From the IMG/VR virus record IMGVR_UViG_3300046808_000374, positions 1 to 24,693 of that record: a stretch of 24,693 bases of DNA; one strand, written 5' to 3'. This stretch comes from a virus. Positions 5,597-13,030 of the stretch are shown in pieces. The number at the start of each line of letters is the position of its first letter. Positions within the stretch are counted from its first letter, which is position 1. A model generated the notes under the pieces. The model made no database searches. It had not been told where the DNA came from and was given only the letters and a program-made list of their open reading frames with translations. The position numbers and the translations under genes were made by a program.

Positions 5597-7636
5597 ATGA
5601 CACAGGGAAAATGCCCTTTTACTGGTAATAGCTTTAACGATTTGGGAACTTATAACAAAGACTGGTGGCCAAATCAATTAGACATATCTTCACTTCGCAG
5701 ACACACCCCTGCATCAGACCCAATGGATGATGATTTTGATTATGCAAAAGAGTTTGAGAGCTTAGATCTTGATGCTATTAAGAGTGATATTGATAAACTT
5801 TTAACTACATCACAAGATTGGTGGCCCGCAGATTATGGTAACTATGGACCGTTCTTTATTCGTATGGCTTGGCACTCTGCTGGCACATATAGGGTAAACG
5901 ATGGTCGTGGTGGTGCGGGTGAGGGAATGCATAGGTTTGCTCCACAAAATTCATGGCCAGATAACGGCAATCTAGATAAGGCCCGTCGTTTGCTATGGCC
6001 AATTAAGCAGAAGTACGGAAAGAAAATTTCTTGGGCAGATCTTATGATTCTGGCAGGTAACGTTGCTCTTGAGAATATGGGCTTTAAGACATTTGGTTTT
6101 GCTGGTGGTCGTGCAGATGTTTGGGAATCTGATGATACTTATTGGGGTACAGAAAAAGAATGGCTTGCAGATAATCGTTATAGCGGAGATCGTGAACTAG
6201 AAAATCCTCTTGCAGCGGTACAAATGGGCTTGATTTACGTAAACCCAGAAGGTCCAAATGGTAATCCAGATCCTATTTTATCTGCAAGAGATATTCGTGA
6301 AACATTTGCTCGTATGGCAATGAATGACGAAGAAACTGTTGCATTAATTGCTGGTGGTCACGCATTTGGTAAGGCACACGGTGCTGGAGATCCATCTAAT
6401 GTTGGACCAGAACCAGAGGCAGCTCCTCTTGAGCAGATGGGTCTTGGATGGAAAAATAGTTTTGGAAAGGGTAATGCAGAAGATACAATTACAAGCGGTA
6501 TTGAAGGTGCATGGACACCAACCCCAACAAAGTGGGATAACACATATCTAAAAATATTATTCAAATATGATTGGAAGCAAACAAAATCACCTGCTGGAGC
6601 TACTCAATGGGTTCCAACAGATGAGTCTGCTTCTAATTTAGTTCCAGATGCACATATTGAGGGTAAATTCCATGCGCCAGTTATGACAACTGCAGATCTT
6701 GCTCTTAAGTTTGATCCAGAATATGCAAAGATATCTAAGATATTCCTTGATGATTTTGACTATTTTTCAAACGTATTTGCTCGTGCTTGGTTTAAATTAA
6801 CACATAGAGACATGGGTCCAATTGCAAGATATCTTGGTAAAGAAGTTCCTTCTGAGCAATTGATTTGGCAAGACCCCATCCCTGATTCTATCACTAAAGA
6901 CATTGATATAGAAAAAATTAAGAATACAATCAAGTCTTCTGATATACCATCTTATAATTTTGTTTATACTGCATGGGCTTCTGCATCCACATTTAGAAAA
7001 ACTGACAAGCGTGGTGGTGCAAATGGAGCAAGACTATTGCTTGAGCCACAACGTAGTTGGGAAGTAAATGACAGCTCAATTATTTCTAATGTTATTGAAT
7101 TTTTAAGCACAATTAAAGACAATAATTCAATTTCAATGGCAGACCTAATTATACTTGCGGGATGTGCAGCAATTGAAAAAGCATCCGAAGACAAAGTAAA
7201 AGTTTCGTTTACACCAGGTCGTGGCGATGCAACTCAAGATCAGACAGATACAGATTCATTTAGTGTTTTAGAGCCAGTCGCAGATGGCTTTAGAAATTAT
7301 CTGAAACTTGGAGTATCAGTCCCTGAAGAAAAGCTGTTAGTTGAAAAGGCTAATTTACTTAATTTAACACCAGTAGAGCTAGTTGTCCTACTTAGCGGTA
7401 TTAGAAGATTAGAGTCAGGTGTTTTAGACAATAGCTATGTTGTAAAGCTTCTTTCTTTTATAAATGAAGAGCAAGCCCAGGATATTCCAAAAATTGATTT
7501 AATAATTCCTTCAAACTCAGAGCTTCGTGCAATTGCAGAAGTTTATGCCTGCGATGATGCTGGAGATAAATTTATTCAGGATTTTGCTAAAGCTTGGGAC
7601 AAGGTAATGATGCTTGACAGATATGATGTAAAATAG
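5597..7636 (+). CDS. katG: Catalase-peroxidase KatG
   Basis: A 679-residue bifunctional haem catalase-peroxidase, slightly shorter than the usual 720-740 because the N-terminal extension is short. The distal haem site is intact: Arg89, Trp92 and His93 ([11 protein letters not shown]). Tyr214 and Met240 complete the Met-Tyr-Trp adduct required for catalase activity, and proximal His255 lies in [11 protein letters not shown] with its Trp306 partner. Spacing matches the Mycobacterium tuberculosis enzyme with a constant offset of 15. The second, degenerate peroxidase domain is also present (from about residue 430). It would remove H2O2 in the cytoplasm. Arg codons are richer in CGT than in terL, hinting at host origin or high expression. 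KatG is very unusual in a phage. Confidence 0.97.
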   Translation: MTQGKCPFTGNSFNDLGTYNKDWWPNQLDISSLRRHTPASDPMDDDFDYAKEFESLDLDAIKSDIDKLLTTSQDWWPADYGNYGPFFIRMAWHSAGTYRVNDGRGGAGEGMHRFAPQNSWPDNGNLDKARRLLWPIKQKYGKKISWADLMILAGNVALENMGFKTFGFAGGRADVWESDDTYWGTEKEWLADNRYSGDRELENPLAAVQMGLIYVNPEGPNGNPDPILSARDIRETFARMAMNDEETVALIAGGHAFGKAHGAGDPSNVGPEPEAAPLEQMGLGWKNSFGKGNAEDTITSGIEGAWTPTPTKWDNTYLKILFKYDWKQTKSPAGATQWVPTDESASNLVPDAHIEGKFHAPVMTTADLALKFDPEYAKISKIFLDDFDYFSNVFARAWFKLTHRDMGPIARYLGKEVPSEQLIWQDPIPDSITKDIDIEKIKNTIKSSDIPSYNFVYTAWASASTFRKTDKRGGANGARLLLEPQRSWEVNDSSIISNVIEFLSTIKDNNSISMADLIILAGCAAIEKASEDKVKVSFTPGRGDATQDQTDTDSFSVLEPVADGFRNYLKLGVSVPEEKLLVEKANLLNLTPVELVVLLSGIRRLESGVLDNSYVVKLLSFINEEQAQDIPKIDLIIPSNSELRAIAEVYACDDAGDKFIQDFAKAWDKVMMLDRYDVK

Positions 7637-7644
7637 CAAATTAA

Positions 7645-7653
7645 TGGTATAAT
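7645..7653 (+). promoter_or_regulatory. Leaderless promoter of the 7660 gene
   Basis: TGG-TATAAT (7645-7653), then exactly six bases and ATG at 7660. Transcription should start at or within a base of the ATG; no Shine-Dalgarno is present. Confidence 0.7.
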
Positions 7654-7659
7654 TAACTT

Positions 7660-8322
7660 ATGCAAAAAATAACACATAAACAAGATGTGGTTGAGTATTC
7701 AGGCGTCTTTACTAATGAAGAATGTTCTAATTTTATACAATATTGGAATAGTTTAGACGACTGGATGCTGTCTTGTTTTCCAGGAATGTACACAATATCT
7801 GGTAAAAAACCAAATGACGGACCAGGAAAAGAACTTGTCTTTCAAGCTAAAGACAAGATGCATAAATTAGCAGAAGAGGTTTTTAATAAAAAATTAAAAC
7901 CTTTAACTCTCAGCACACACAAATGGACACCTGGTGCTTGGGCAGCTGACCATGCAGATAATGCTGAACTTGACGGAACACCAAATGCTTGGAAAGAAAA
8001 CAAGCTGGTTGCAATAGTTTATTTAAACGATGACTATGAAGGTGGTAAGTTGACCTTTAGAGATCATAAAATAGGAATAAAGCCAACAAAAGGCAACGTG
8101 GTAGTATTTGGGGTTGGAATAGATAACGTTCATGCCGTCACAGAAATATTAGGCGGAGACAGATACACAATGATGTGCTCTTTTGATTTTGAAGATTCTG
8201 TGTATACTGAAGACTTGCAGGCTCAAAAAGAATCTGTTTATGGCGCTCAAGAGGATCTAAGGAAGCAGTGGGCTGAAGGAATAATGATGCCTAAAACTAC
8301 CGCTACCGACCCAACTATCTAA
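7660..8322 (+). CDS. Fe(II)/2-oxoglutarate oxygenase, prolyl 4-hydroxylase type
   Basis: A 220-residue double-stranded beta-helix enzyme. The iron triad is visible as His98-x-Asp100 (DHAD) and His158 (NVHAV), with Arg168 (GDRYT) placed to bind the 2-oxoglutarate carboxylate. GGKLTFRDH and KGNVVVF are core strands of the P4H-like family. It hydroxylates or otherwise oxidises an unknown substrate (protein side chain, nucleotide or small molecule), consuming O2 and 2-oxoglutarate. It is the first of an oxygenase-ferritin-oxygenase-ferritin series. The C-terminal 40 residues are an extra polar tail. Confidence 0.85.
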   Translation: MQKITHKQDVVEYSGVFTNEECSNFIQYWNSLDDWMLSCFPGMYTISGKKPNDGPGKELVFQAKDKMHKLAEEVFNKKLKPLTLSTHKWTPGAWAADHADNAELDGTPNAWKENKLVAIVYLNDDYEGGKLTFRDHKIGIKPTKGNVVVFGVGIDNVHAVTEILGGDRYTMMCSFDFEDSVYTEDLQAQKESVYGAQEDLRKQWAEGIMMPKTTATDPTI

Positions 8323-8331
8323 TAATAGAAA

Positions 8332-8340
8332 TGGTATACT
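8332..8340 (+). promoter_or_regulatory. Leaderless promoter of the first Dps-like gene
   Basis: TGG-TATACT (8332-8340), six bases, ATG 8347. Same geometry as at 7645. Confidence 0.65.
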
Positions 8341-8346
8341 AGAATA

Positions 8347-8796
8347 ATGGATCAGTTAATATCTTTATTAAAAAAATGGCAAGCAAATTCTTTTGTCATG
8401 TCGAGTGCAGCCCACGGATTTCATTGGAATGTTGAAGGGCCACTGTTTACGCAGTACCACGATTTCTTTGGCAAGATTTACGAAGATGTCGATGGGACAA
8501 TAGATATTATATCCGAGTGGTTAAGAAAATTTGACGTACAGGCTCCTTATGCTTTAAGTCAGATTATTGTAAATCAAAGTACCGTAGATACTGTTACAGC
8601 CAGTAACTCTCCAATATCGATGACAAAAATTTTATTTGATGTAAATGAAGTAATGTTGAGCGACCTTGCAACATTATTTAATACAGCAACAGAAGCAGGC
8701 GAAGAAGGCCTGGCTAATTTTATATCTGAAAGACAAGATAGCCATAAAAAATGGCAGTGGTGGCTTAAAGCAAGCTTAAAACAAACAATTAACTAG
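8347..8796 (+). CDS. Dps-like ferritin (DNA-protection / iron storage)
   Basis: A 149-residue four-helix bundle protein of Dps length. GFHWN (His26) and QYH (His38), then Asp53 and Glu57 in DIISEW, occupy four of the five ferroxidase positions of Dps by spacing (+12, +27, +31 from the first His); the fifth, an Asp at +16, is Gly42. It would oxidise Fe(II), preferably with H2O2, and store Fe(III) in a 12-subunit shell, limiting Fenton damage together with KatG. The N-terminus lacks a Lys-rich DNA-binding tail. Confidence 0.85.
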   Translation: MDQLISLLKKWQANSFVMSSAAHGFHWNVEGPLFTQYHDFFGKIYEDVDGTIDIISEWLRKFDVQAPYALSQIIVNQSTVDTVTASNSPISMTKILFDVNEVMLSDLATLFNTATEAGEEGLANFISERQDSHKKWQWWLKASLKQTIN

Positions 8797-8803
8797 AATA
8801 GGA

Positions 8804-9607
8804 ATGCTTATGCAAGAAATTGAGGTCATTGAATTTCCAGGCTTCGAATCAATAAAAGAAAACTTTTCACATTATAGGCAAAAGTTTTTAGATTCAAAAA
8901 TTTTAGCTTTTAGAAATGTTCATGCAGACTATTCTTTGCAAGAAGACATAATAAAATTTTTTGGCGATAATCTTGGGTGGTATCCAAATAATGAGATACC
9001 TAATAGGTCTGATTATATAGAGGATCATCACAAGCACATGCTTGGCCCAACCATTGCAACAAAAGATGAGTGGATGCTGGGATGGCATATAGAATGGGTA
9101 GAAAATGAAAACGACTCATTCAGGGCTGGCGTATGGAATATGACAAAATTTGATTGTGAGTATGATACGGGAAACACATGTTTTGTAGATATGACCAGCT
9201 TATACAATTCATTAACGGAAGAAGAGCAAGGTTTTCTTGACAAGTGTGTAGTAGTATTAGATTCTCAGGGTAGAAATGTACAGTATTCTTATATTAAAAA
9301 ACACTGGATTACTGGTGAAAAAACATTGAGAACGTTTTGTGGAAATTATGGAATTACTACTTTAAAAACATATGATGGTAGACATTTTACTGATAACGAA
9401 TTAAAAGAGTTTGAAAGACTGCACAGTAAAATAATTGACAATGTTTGGAATAATAAAGATATAAGAATGGTACATAGATGGCAAAAGGGAGATCTACTGA
9501 TACCAGATCTGTTTAAGTTAGCCCACGCAGTAACGGGCGGGTTTGTTCAAAATCAAAGACAGCTAGACGGAATGTTTGCAAAAGCAAACCCCTGGTCATT
9601 AAGATAG
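8804..9607 (+). CDS. TauD/TfdA-family Fe(II)/2-oxoglutarate dioxygenase
   Basis: 267 residues with the TauD-type triad His95-x-Glu97 (WHIEW; Glu replaces the commoner Asp), a distal His241 (KLAHAV) and Arg252 (QNQR) for 2-oxoglutarate. The KGDLLIPDLFKLAHA segment is typical of the family. The substrate is unknown; family members oxidise taurine, sulfonates, amino acids or other small acids. Two starts are possible: ATG 8804, or ATG 8810 with AGGA (8800-8803) six bases before it; the latter has better ribosome-site spacing. It lies 7 bases after the Dps-like gene and 10 before its paralogue. Confidence 0.82.
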   Translation: MLMQEIEVIEFPGFESIKENFSHYRQKFLDSKILAFRNVHADYSLQEDIIKFFGDNLGWYPNNEIPNRSDYIEDHHKHMLGPTIATKDEWMLGWHIEWVENENDSFRAGVWNMTKFDCEYDTGNTCFVDMTSLYNSLTEEEQGFLDKCVVVLDSQGRNVQYSYIKKHWITGEKTLRTFCGNYGITTLKTYDGRHFTDNELKEFERLHSKIIDNVWNNKDIRMVHRWQKGDLLIPDLFKLAHAVTGGFVQNQRQLDGMFAKANPWSLR

Positions 9608-9617
9608 GAATGGTAAA

Positions 9618-10094
9618 ATGAAAAAGAATGAATTAATTAAGTCTCTACAAGAGTTTCAGGCCAACTCTGTAGTGTTTGCACATCTGGTGCATGGCTTCCA
9701 CTGGAACACAGAGTCTGTTTTGATGAGGCAGTCTCGTATTGTTTATGAAGAGATTTATAAAGATGCAGAAAATTCAGTACACGAAGTATCGGTATGGTTA
9801 AGAAGATTAAATGGTGAAGCTCCTTATACACTAGAAGAGTTTACTAAAAATCAAACATTAGGAAATGTAAAGCCAGAAACTTACTGCGGGGTAGAGATGG
9901 CACAGCACCTTGTACCAATTAATCAAAGAATGATTGAAGATATTAAGGTGTTAGTAGAGCAGGCAATTGTTCATAGAGAGCACGGACTTGTTCAATTTTT
10001 ATCTAATAGACTAGGTCAGCATCAGGAGTGGGATTGGTTCTTGCAATCAAGCTTAAAACTACCGCCAAACCCTTGGAAATCTTTAAAGGACTAA
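9618..10094 (+). CDS. Second Dps-like protein with altered ferroxidase site
   Basis: A 158-residue paralogue that aligns without gaps over at least 47 residues with the Dps-like protein at 8347 (HGFHWN, IY.D, WLR, APY shared). The first His is kept (His28), but the other canonical ligand positions are changed: Arg40 for His, Glu44 where Dps has Asp, His55 for Asp and Val59 for Glu. So it may be a structural or hetero-subunit partner rather than an autonomous ferroxidase. It ends in a Pro-rich tail. Its stop is 3 bases before the next gene. Confidence 0.78.
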   Translation: MKKNELIKSLQEFQANSVVFAHLVHGFHWNTESVLMRQSRIVYEEIYKDAENSVHEVSVWLRRLNGEAPYTLEEFTKNQTLGNVKPETYCGVEMAQHLVPINQRMIEDIKVLVEQAIVHREHGLVQFLSNRLGQHQEWDWFLQSSLKLPPNPWKSLKD

Positions 10095-10097
10095 ATA

Positions 10098-11150
10098 ATG
10101 CAGCTTGATACTACTGTTAGTAATATATGTTTTGATGACATACTTTTGTTACCTTCTAGGTCAAATATAAAAAGTAGATCTAACGTAACAATTAAAAGCT
10201 TATTGGGTAATCCAAAAAATCCAGACGGGATTATAGAGATACCTAATGCTTTTATGACTGCACCGATGGAATTTATTAATAGTAATAGAATGATAGAGGA
10301 AGTAACTCTTGCAGGAGGTATAGCTTTTGTTCATAGATTTATGTCGATAGAAAAAAGACTTGAGCAGATGCAGTATCAAATATTAAACAATCCACATAAT
10401 AATCGTGTGGGATTTTCTATTAATAATCATGAAGCATCAGATAAAAATTTGATTGATAAGCTTGTTAATATGGGTGTTAAAATTATTTTAATAGACACAG
10501 CTTTTGGGCACACAGACACTTCAATATTAGCAGTAAAAGACCTTAGATCTATATGCCCATCGTGGGTCCATATAATGTCTGGTAACGTATCCTCTTTTGA
10601 AGCATACAGAGATTTGATGGATGCTGGTGCCGACTCTGTACGTGTAGGCATTGGTGGAGGGGCTGCTTGTACTACTAGGGTAGTCACTGGTTTTGGTCAA
10701 CCAGTTTTATCTTCAGTTATTGATATTTATGAAAGAGTAAAAGAGTACTCTGTAAATGGAATAATTTCTGACGGTGGAATTAAAAATAATGGTGACGCAG
10801 TGAAGGCTTTAGCTGCGGGAGCAAGTGCAATAATGATGGGTAATTTTTTTGCTGGGCATGAAGAATGCGATAGAGACGGCAATGGTAATCTTGCGTTTAG
10901 GGGCTTAGCCTCACGAGGTATACAGACAATGGACGGTGTCGTTGTGCCACCAGAAAGACTACACGTCGAAGGTGCGGAAGCAATTTTAAATAGTAAAGGT
11001 TTTGTAAAAGACTCTATTCAGCAGTTAATTAATAATATTAGAAGCGGAATGTCGTATTGCGGATCAGAAAATCTAGAGTCTTTAAGAAAAGAAGCAAGAT
11101 TTATTAAGGTTTCCCCACAGTCATCACTGGAATCTGGTAGCAGAATTTAA
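10098..11150 (+). CDS. IMP dehydrogenase / GMP reductase family enzyme without CBS domains
   Basis: A 350-residue TIM barrel. Motifs: FDDILLLPS near the N-terminus, Asp133 in [10 protein letters not shown], catalytic Cys191 in GGAACTTR, and phosphate-binding [10 protein letters not shown] and [25 protein letters not shown] and the C-terminal GMSYCG...LRKEARF look more like IMPDH, while the length and absence of CBS domains are as in GMP reductase. It would act in guanine nucleotide balance: IMP to XMP with NAD, or GMP to IMP with NADPH. AAAGGA precedes the ATG. The usual Asp of the MxxAMD segment is Glu here (APME), and GPGS before the Cys is GGGA, both uncommon. Confidence 0.85.
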   Translation: MQLDTTVSNICFDDILLLPSRSNIKSRSNVTIKSLLGNPKNPDGIIEIPNAFMTAPMEFINSNRMIEEVTLAGGIAFVHRFMSIEKRLEQMQYQILNNPHNNRVGFSINNHEASDKNLIDKLVNMGVKIILIDTAFGHTDTSILAVKDLRSICPSWVHIMSGNVSSFEAYRDLMDAGADSVRVGIGGGAACTTRVVTGFGQPVLSSVIDIYERVKEYSVNGIISDGGIKNNGDAVKALAAGASAIMMGNFFAGHEECDRDGNGNLAFRGLASRGIQTMDGVVVPPERLHVEGAEAILNSKGFVKDSIQQLINNIRSGMSYCGSENLESLRKEARFIKVSPQSSLESGSRI

Positions 11151-11157
11151 AAATATT

Positions 11158-11166
11158 TGATATAAT
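11158..11166 (+). promoter_or_regulatory. Extended -10 promoter of the Hsp20 gene
   Basis: TGA-TATAAT (11158-11166), predicted start about 11173, within the 5' arm of the leader hairpin. Confidence 0.65.
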
Positions 11167-11219
11167 TTATATAGACCGCCTTATGGGGTCTATATAATAA
11201 TTTATTCGCTTAAAGGAGG
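11167..11219 (+). promoter_or_regulatory. Hsp20 leader hairpin with anti-Shine-Dalgarno loop (possible RNA thermometer)
   Basis: TATATAGACC (11168-11177) pairs perfectly with GGTCTATATA (11187-11196), leaving a 9-base loop. CCGCCTT (11176-11182), at the stem-loop junction and loop, is complementary at 6 of 7 positions to AAGGAGG (11213-11219), the ribosome site of the Hsp20 gene. The leader can thus switch between a long hairpin and a form hiding the ribosome site, or make a loop pseudoknot. Confidence 0.45.
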
Positions 11220-11225
11220 AATAAA

Positions 11226-11645
11226 ATGGTAACAACATATGCATGGGATCTTTTTCGTGATCCCCTATTTATTGGCTTCAACGAAATGGTTGATCGCCTA
11301 AATTCAGTTCATACAGCAGCATCTCATCAATCATACCCGCCATACAACATCGTAAAGGTGGATGAAGAAACATATAATGTTGATCTAGCATTAGCTGGGT
11401 TTGATAAAAAAGATGTTGATGTAACTGTAGATAACGGAACCCTTATTATTAGGGGTGAGATTTCTACAGAAAACTCTGGAGAAGCAATTCATAAAGGAAT
11501 TGCTGCTCGTAAATTCACACGAACATTTGCTTTAGGTGAATATATGGAGGTAACTGCAGCTGAATTAAAAAATGGTTTACTATCCATAACAATTGAAAAA
11601 ATTGTTCCAGAAGATAAGAAGCCGAAGACAATTAAAATCAAGTAA
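11226..11645 (+). CDS. Small heat-shock protein Hsp20 (alpha-crystallin family)
   Basis: 139 residues with the alpha-crystallin core: YNVDLALAGFDKKDVDVTV, RGEIS, the ARKFTRTFAL strand and the AELKNGLLSITI strand, ending in the IKI (I-x-I) anchor. It is an ATP-independent holdase that keeps unfolding proteins soluble. Length and layout match IbpA-like proteins, also known from cyanophages. AAAGGAGG stands six bases before ATG. It follows the stress genes but has its own promoter and structured leader. Confidence 0.93.
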   Translation: MVTTYAWDLFRDPLFIGFNEMVDRLNSVHTAASHQSYPPYNIVKVDEETYNVDLALAGFDKKDVDVTVDNGTLIIRGEISTENSGEAIHKGIAARKFTRTFALGEYMEVTAAELKNGLLSITIEKIVPEDKKPKTIKIK

Positions 11646-11647
11646 GG

Positions 11648-11653
11648 TATAAT
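11648..11653 (+). promoter_or_regulatory. -10 element before the kinase/nucleotidyltransferase gene
   Basis: TATAAT at 11648-11653 directly after the Hsp20 stop; predicted start about 11659-11660, at the foot of the leader hairpin. Confidence 0.5.
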
Positions 11654-11657
11654 TGTA

Positions 11658-11740
11658 GTGTCCCACAGGGTGGGGCACGGGCCAATAGTTACGCCTTAGG
11701 ATACACCTGAGCATGTGTTTAAACTGCTCACCAAACATTA
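11658..11740 (+). other. Structured 5' leader of the kinase/nucleotidyltransferase mRNA
   Basis: The leader starts with a perfect 9-bp stem, GTGTCCCAC (11658-11666) and GTGGGGCAC (11670-11678), tri-loop AGG. A second stem TGAGCA/TGCTCA (about 11708-11713 and 11725-11730) precedes the AGGGGA ribosome site at 11741. About 80 bases with two strong stems between promoter and start suggest a cis-regulatory RNA. No known riboswitch consensus was recognised. Confidence 0.4.
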
Positions 11741-11754
11741 AGGGGAACAAAGTA

Positions 11755-12516
11755 GTGATAATTCAAATTATTGGACTTCCAGGATCTGGGAAAACGGAAT
11801 TAGCTAAAGCTTTAAAAGAACGCATCAATGCAATTCATTTAAATGCAGATGAAGTTCGTGCAACAGTAAATTCAGACCTTGGATTTACGCCAGAGGATAG
11901 AGTTGAGCAAGCAAGAAGAATGGGCGAAATGGCTCGTCTTATTGCAAAACAGGATGTTGCTCCAGTTATAGTTGATTTTGTATGTCCAACAGAAGCTACA
12001 CGACAAGCATTTGGCAAGCCAGATATTTTGGTATACATGTATACAATATCTGAGGGCAGATTTGAAGATACAAATAAAATGTTTGAAGCTCCACAAAAAT
12101 ATGACATAGGCTTTCCAAGCCACTTACTTGATCCAAATCAAAAAGCTTCTACTATAATAGATCAATTTGGATTACATGATTGGTCAGCTCCAACAACACT
12201 AATGCTTGGAAGGTATCAGCCCTGGCATGAAGGTCATCATGCATTGTATGAAGAGGCTGGAAAGAGAACAAAACAAGTGCTACTTGGAGTTAGAAACACT
12301 TATAAGACAAGTGAAAAAGACCCACTTACTTTTAATGAAGTAAAAGAATATATTTCAAAGGATTCATTTATGGATGGATCAATGGTTTTGAGGTTACCAA
12401 ACATTACAAACATTGTTTATGGTCGTGATGTTGGGTATAAGATTGAGCAGGTAAAGTTGGGAGACGAAATTGAAGCTATTAGCGCTACGCAAAAGCGTAA
12501 AGAAATGGGCATCTAG
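11755..12516 (+). CDS. APS-kinase-like P-loop kinase fused to a cytidylyltransferase-fold nucleotidyltransferase
   Basis: Start chosen at GTG 11755, 8 bases after AGGGGA; an in-frame ATG at 11713 lies inside the structured leader and lacks a ribosome site. The first half has a CysC-like P-loop (GLPGSGKT) at the very N-terminus, LNADEVR and IVDFVCP, as in adenylylsulfate kinases. The second half has the nucleotidyltransferase signature GRYQPWHEGH (HxGH) and ISATQKR near the end (ISxTxxR). One domain would phosphorylate, the other transfer a nucleotide to a phosphorylated substrate; APS/PAPS, NAD precursors or sugar phosphates are possible. The neighbouring DUF2061 gene is a family often seen beside sulfate-activation genes. 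The substrate is not inferable. Confidence 0.75.
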   Translation: MIIQIIGLPGSGKTELAKALKERINAIHLNADEVRATVNSDLGFTPEDRVEQARRMGEMARLIAKQDVAPVIVDFVCPTEATRQAFGKPDILVYMYTISEGRFEDTNKMFEAPQKYDIGFPSHLLDPNQKASTIIDQFGLHDWSAPTTLMLGRYQPWHEGHHALYEEAGKRTKQVLLGVRNTYKTSEKDPLTFNEVKEYISKDSFMDGSMVLRLPNITNIVYGRDVGYKIEQVKLGDEIEAISATQKRKEMGI

Positions 12517-12552
12517 GATATGGGATTACATTTCCAAAGATAACGGAATGGA

Positions 12553-12765
12553 GTGGCCCTCTTGAAAGTTACTAAAAAAAGATCTGCTTTAAAGGCATTG
12601 ACATGGAGGGCTATTGGCACACTAGATACATTTCTGCTCTCATGGATTATAACAAAAGAGCCAATTACGGCAGGTGCAATTGCAAGTTTTGAAGTCTTAA
12701 CTAAAACAATTTTATATTATTTCCACGAACGTGGCTGGAACAAAGTGCAATGGGGTAGACAGTAA
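12553..12765 (+). CDS. DUF2061 family small membrane protein
   Basis: 70 residues (GTG start; an in-frame TTG at 12562 has better spacing from GGAG at 12550-12553). It has the DUF2061 pattern: basic N-terminus, ALKALTWRAIGTLDTFLLSWIIT, a second hydrophobic stretch around residues 38-56, and the terminal YYFHERGWNKVQWG signature. Two membrane helices are likely. The role of the family is unknown; members are found near sulfur assimilation genes. It overlaps the next start as TAATG. A second DUF2061 gene lies at 24113. Confidence 0.85.
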   Translation: MALLKVTKKRSALKALTWRAIGTLDTFLLSWIITKEPITAGAIASFEVLTKTILYYFHERGWNKVQWGRQ

Positions 12766-12947
12766 TGCCAATATATGAGTATAAATGTGAATGCAATGAT
12801 AAAGTAGTTCCATTCACAATGTCTATTAAAGATTATCAGCCAAACCAGGTGTGCACAGAATGTGGTAGTGACATGCAAAGATACTATACTCCAACGGGCA
12901 TACAGTTCAAAGGCTCTGGGTTTTATAAAACAGATAACCCTAAGTAA
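12765..12947 (+). CDS. FmdB-type zinc ribbon protein
   Basis: 60 residues with the FmdB pattern: MPIYEYKCE at the start, Cys8 and Cys10, then CTECG (Cys30/Cys33), and the conserved ending IQFKGSGFYKTD. Two Cys pairs would bind one zinc. FmdB-like proteins are called putative regulators but their action is unclear. It is translated together with the DUF2061 gene. Confidence 0.88.
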   Translation: MPIYEYKCECNDKVVPFTMSIKDYQPNQVCTECGSDMQRYYTPTGIQFKGSGFYKTDNPK

Positions 12948-12954
12948 ATTTATA

Positions 12955-12976
12955 TTTCACCTTTAGTTAACCAAAA
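12955..12976 (+). promoter_or_regulatory. PHO-box-like direct repeat upstream of pstS
   Basis: Two adjacent 11-base units, TTTCACCTTTA (12955-12965) and GTTAACCAAAA (12966-12976), match the (G)TTCACC / GTTCACC direct-repeat layout of actinobacterial PhoP boxes (second unit TTAACC). The box ends 27 bases before the -10 at 13004, a usual position for a phosphate-starvation activator. Confidence 0.55.
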
Positions 12977-13003
12977 TAAGCAAAGTTTCATATTTAAATC
13001 AGA

Positions 13004-13009
13004 TACAAT
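13004..13009 (+). promoter_or_regulatory. -10 element of pstS
   Basis: TACAAT; predicted start about 13016. AGGAGGT (13021-13027) precedes ATG 13031. No clear -35, as expected for an activator-dependent promoter. Confidence 0.5.
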
Positions 13010-13030
13010 ATTATTGTACTAGGAGGTACT

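Noticed and set aside
11681-11740. Possible TPP-type riboswitch (segment resembling ACCTGA after GGATAC)
   Set aside because: The paired CTGAGA element and the expected second helix are missing, and the downstream enzyme is not in thiamine metabolism.
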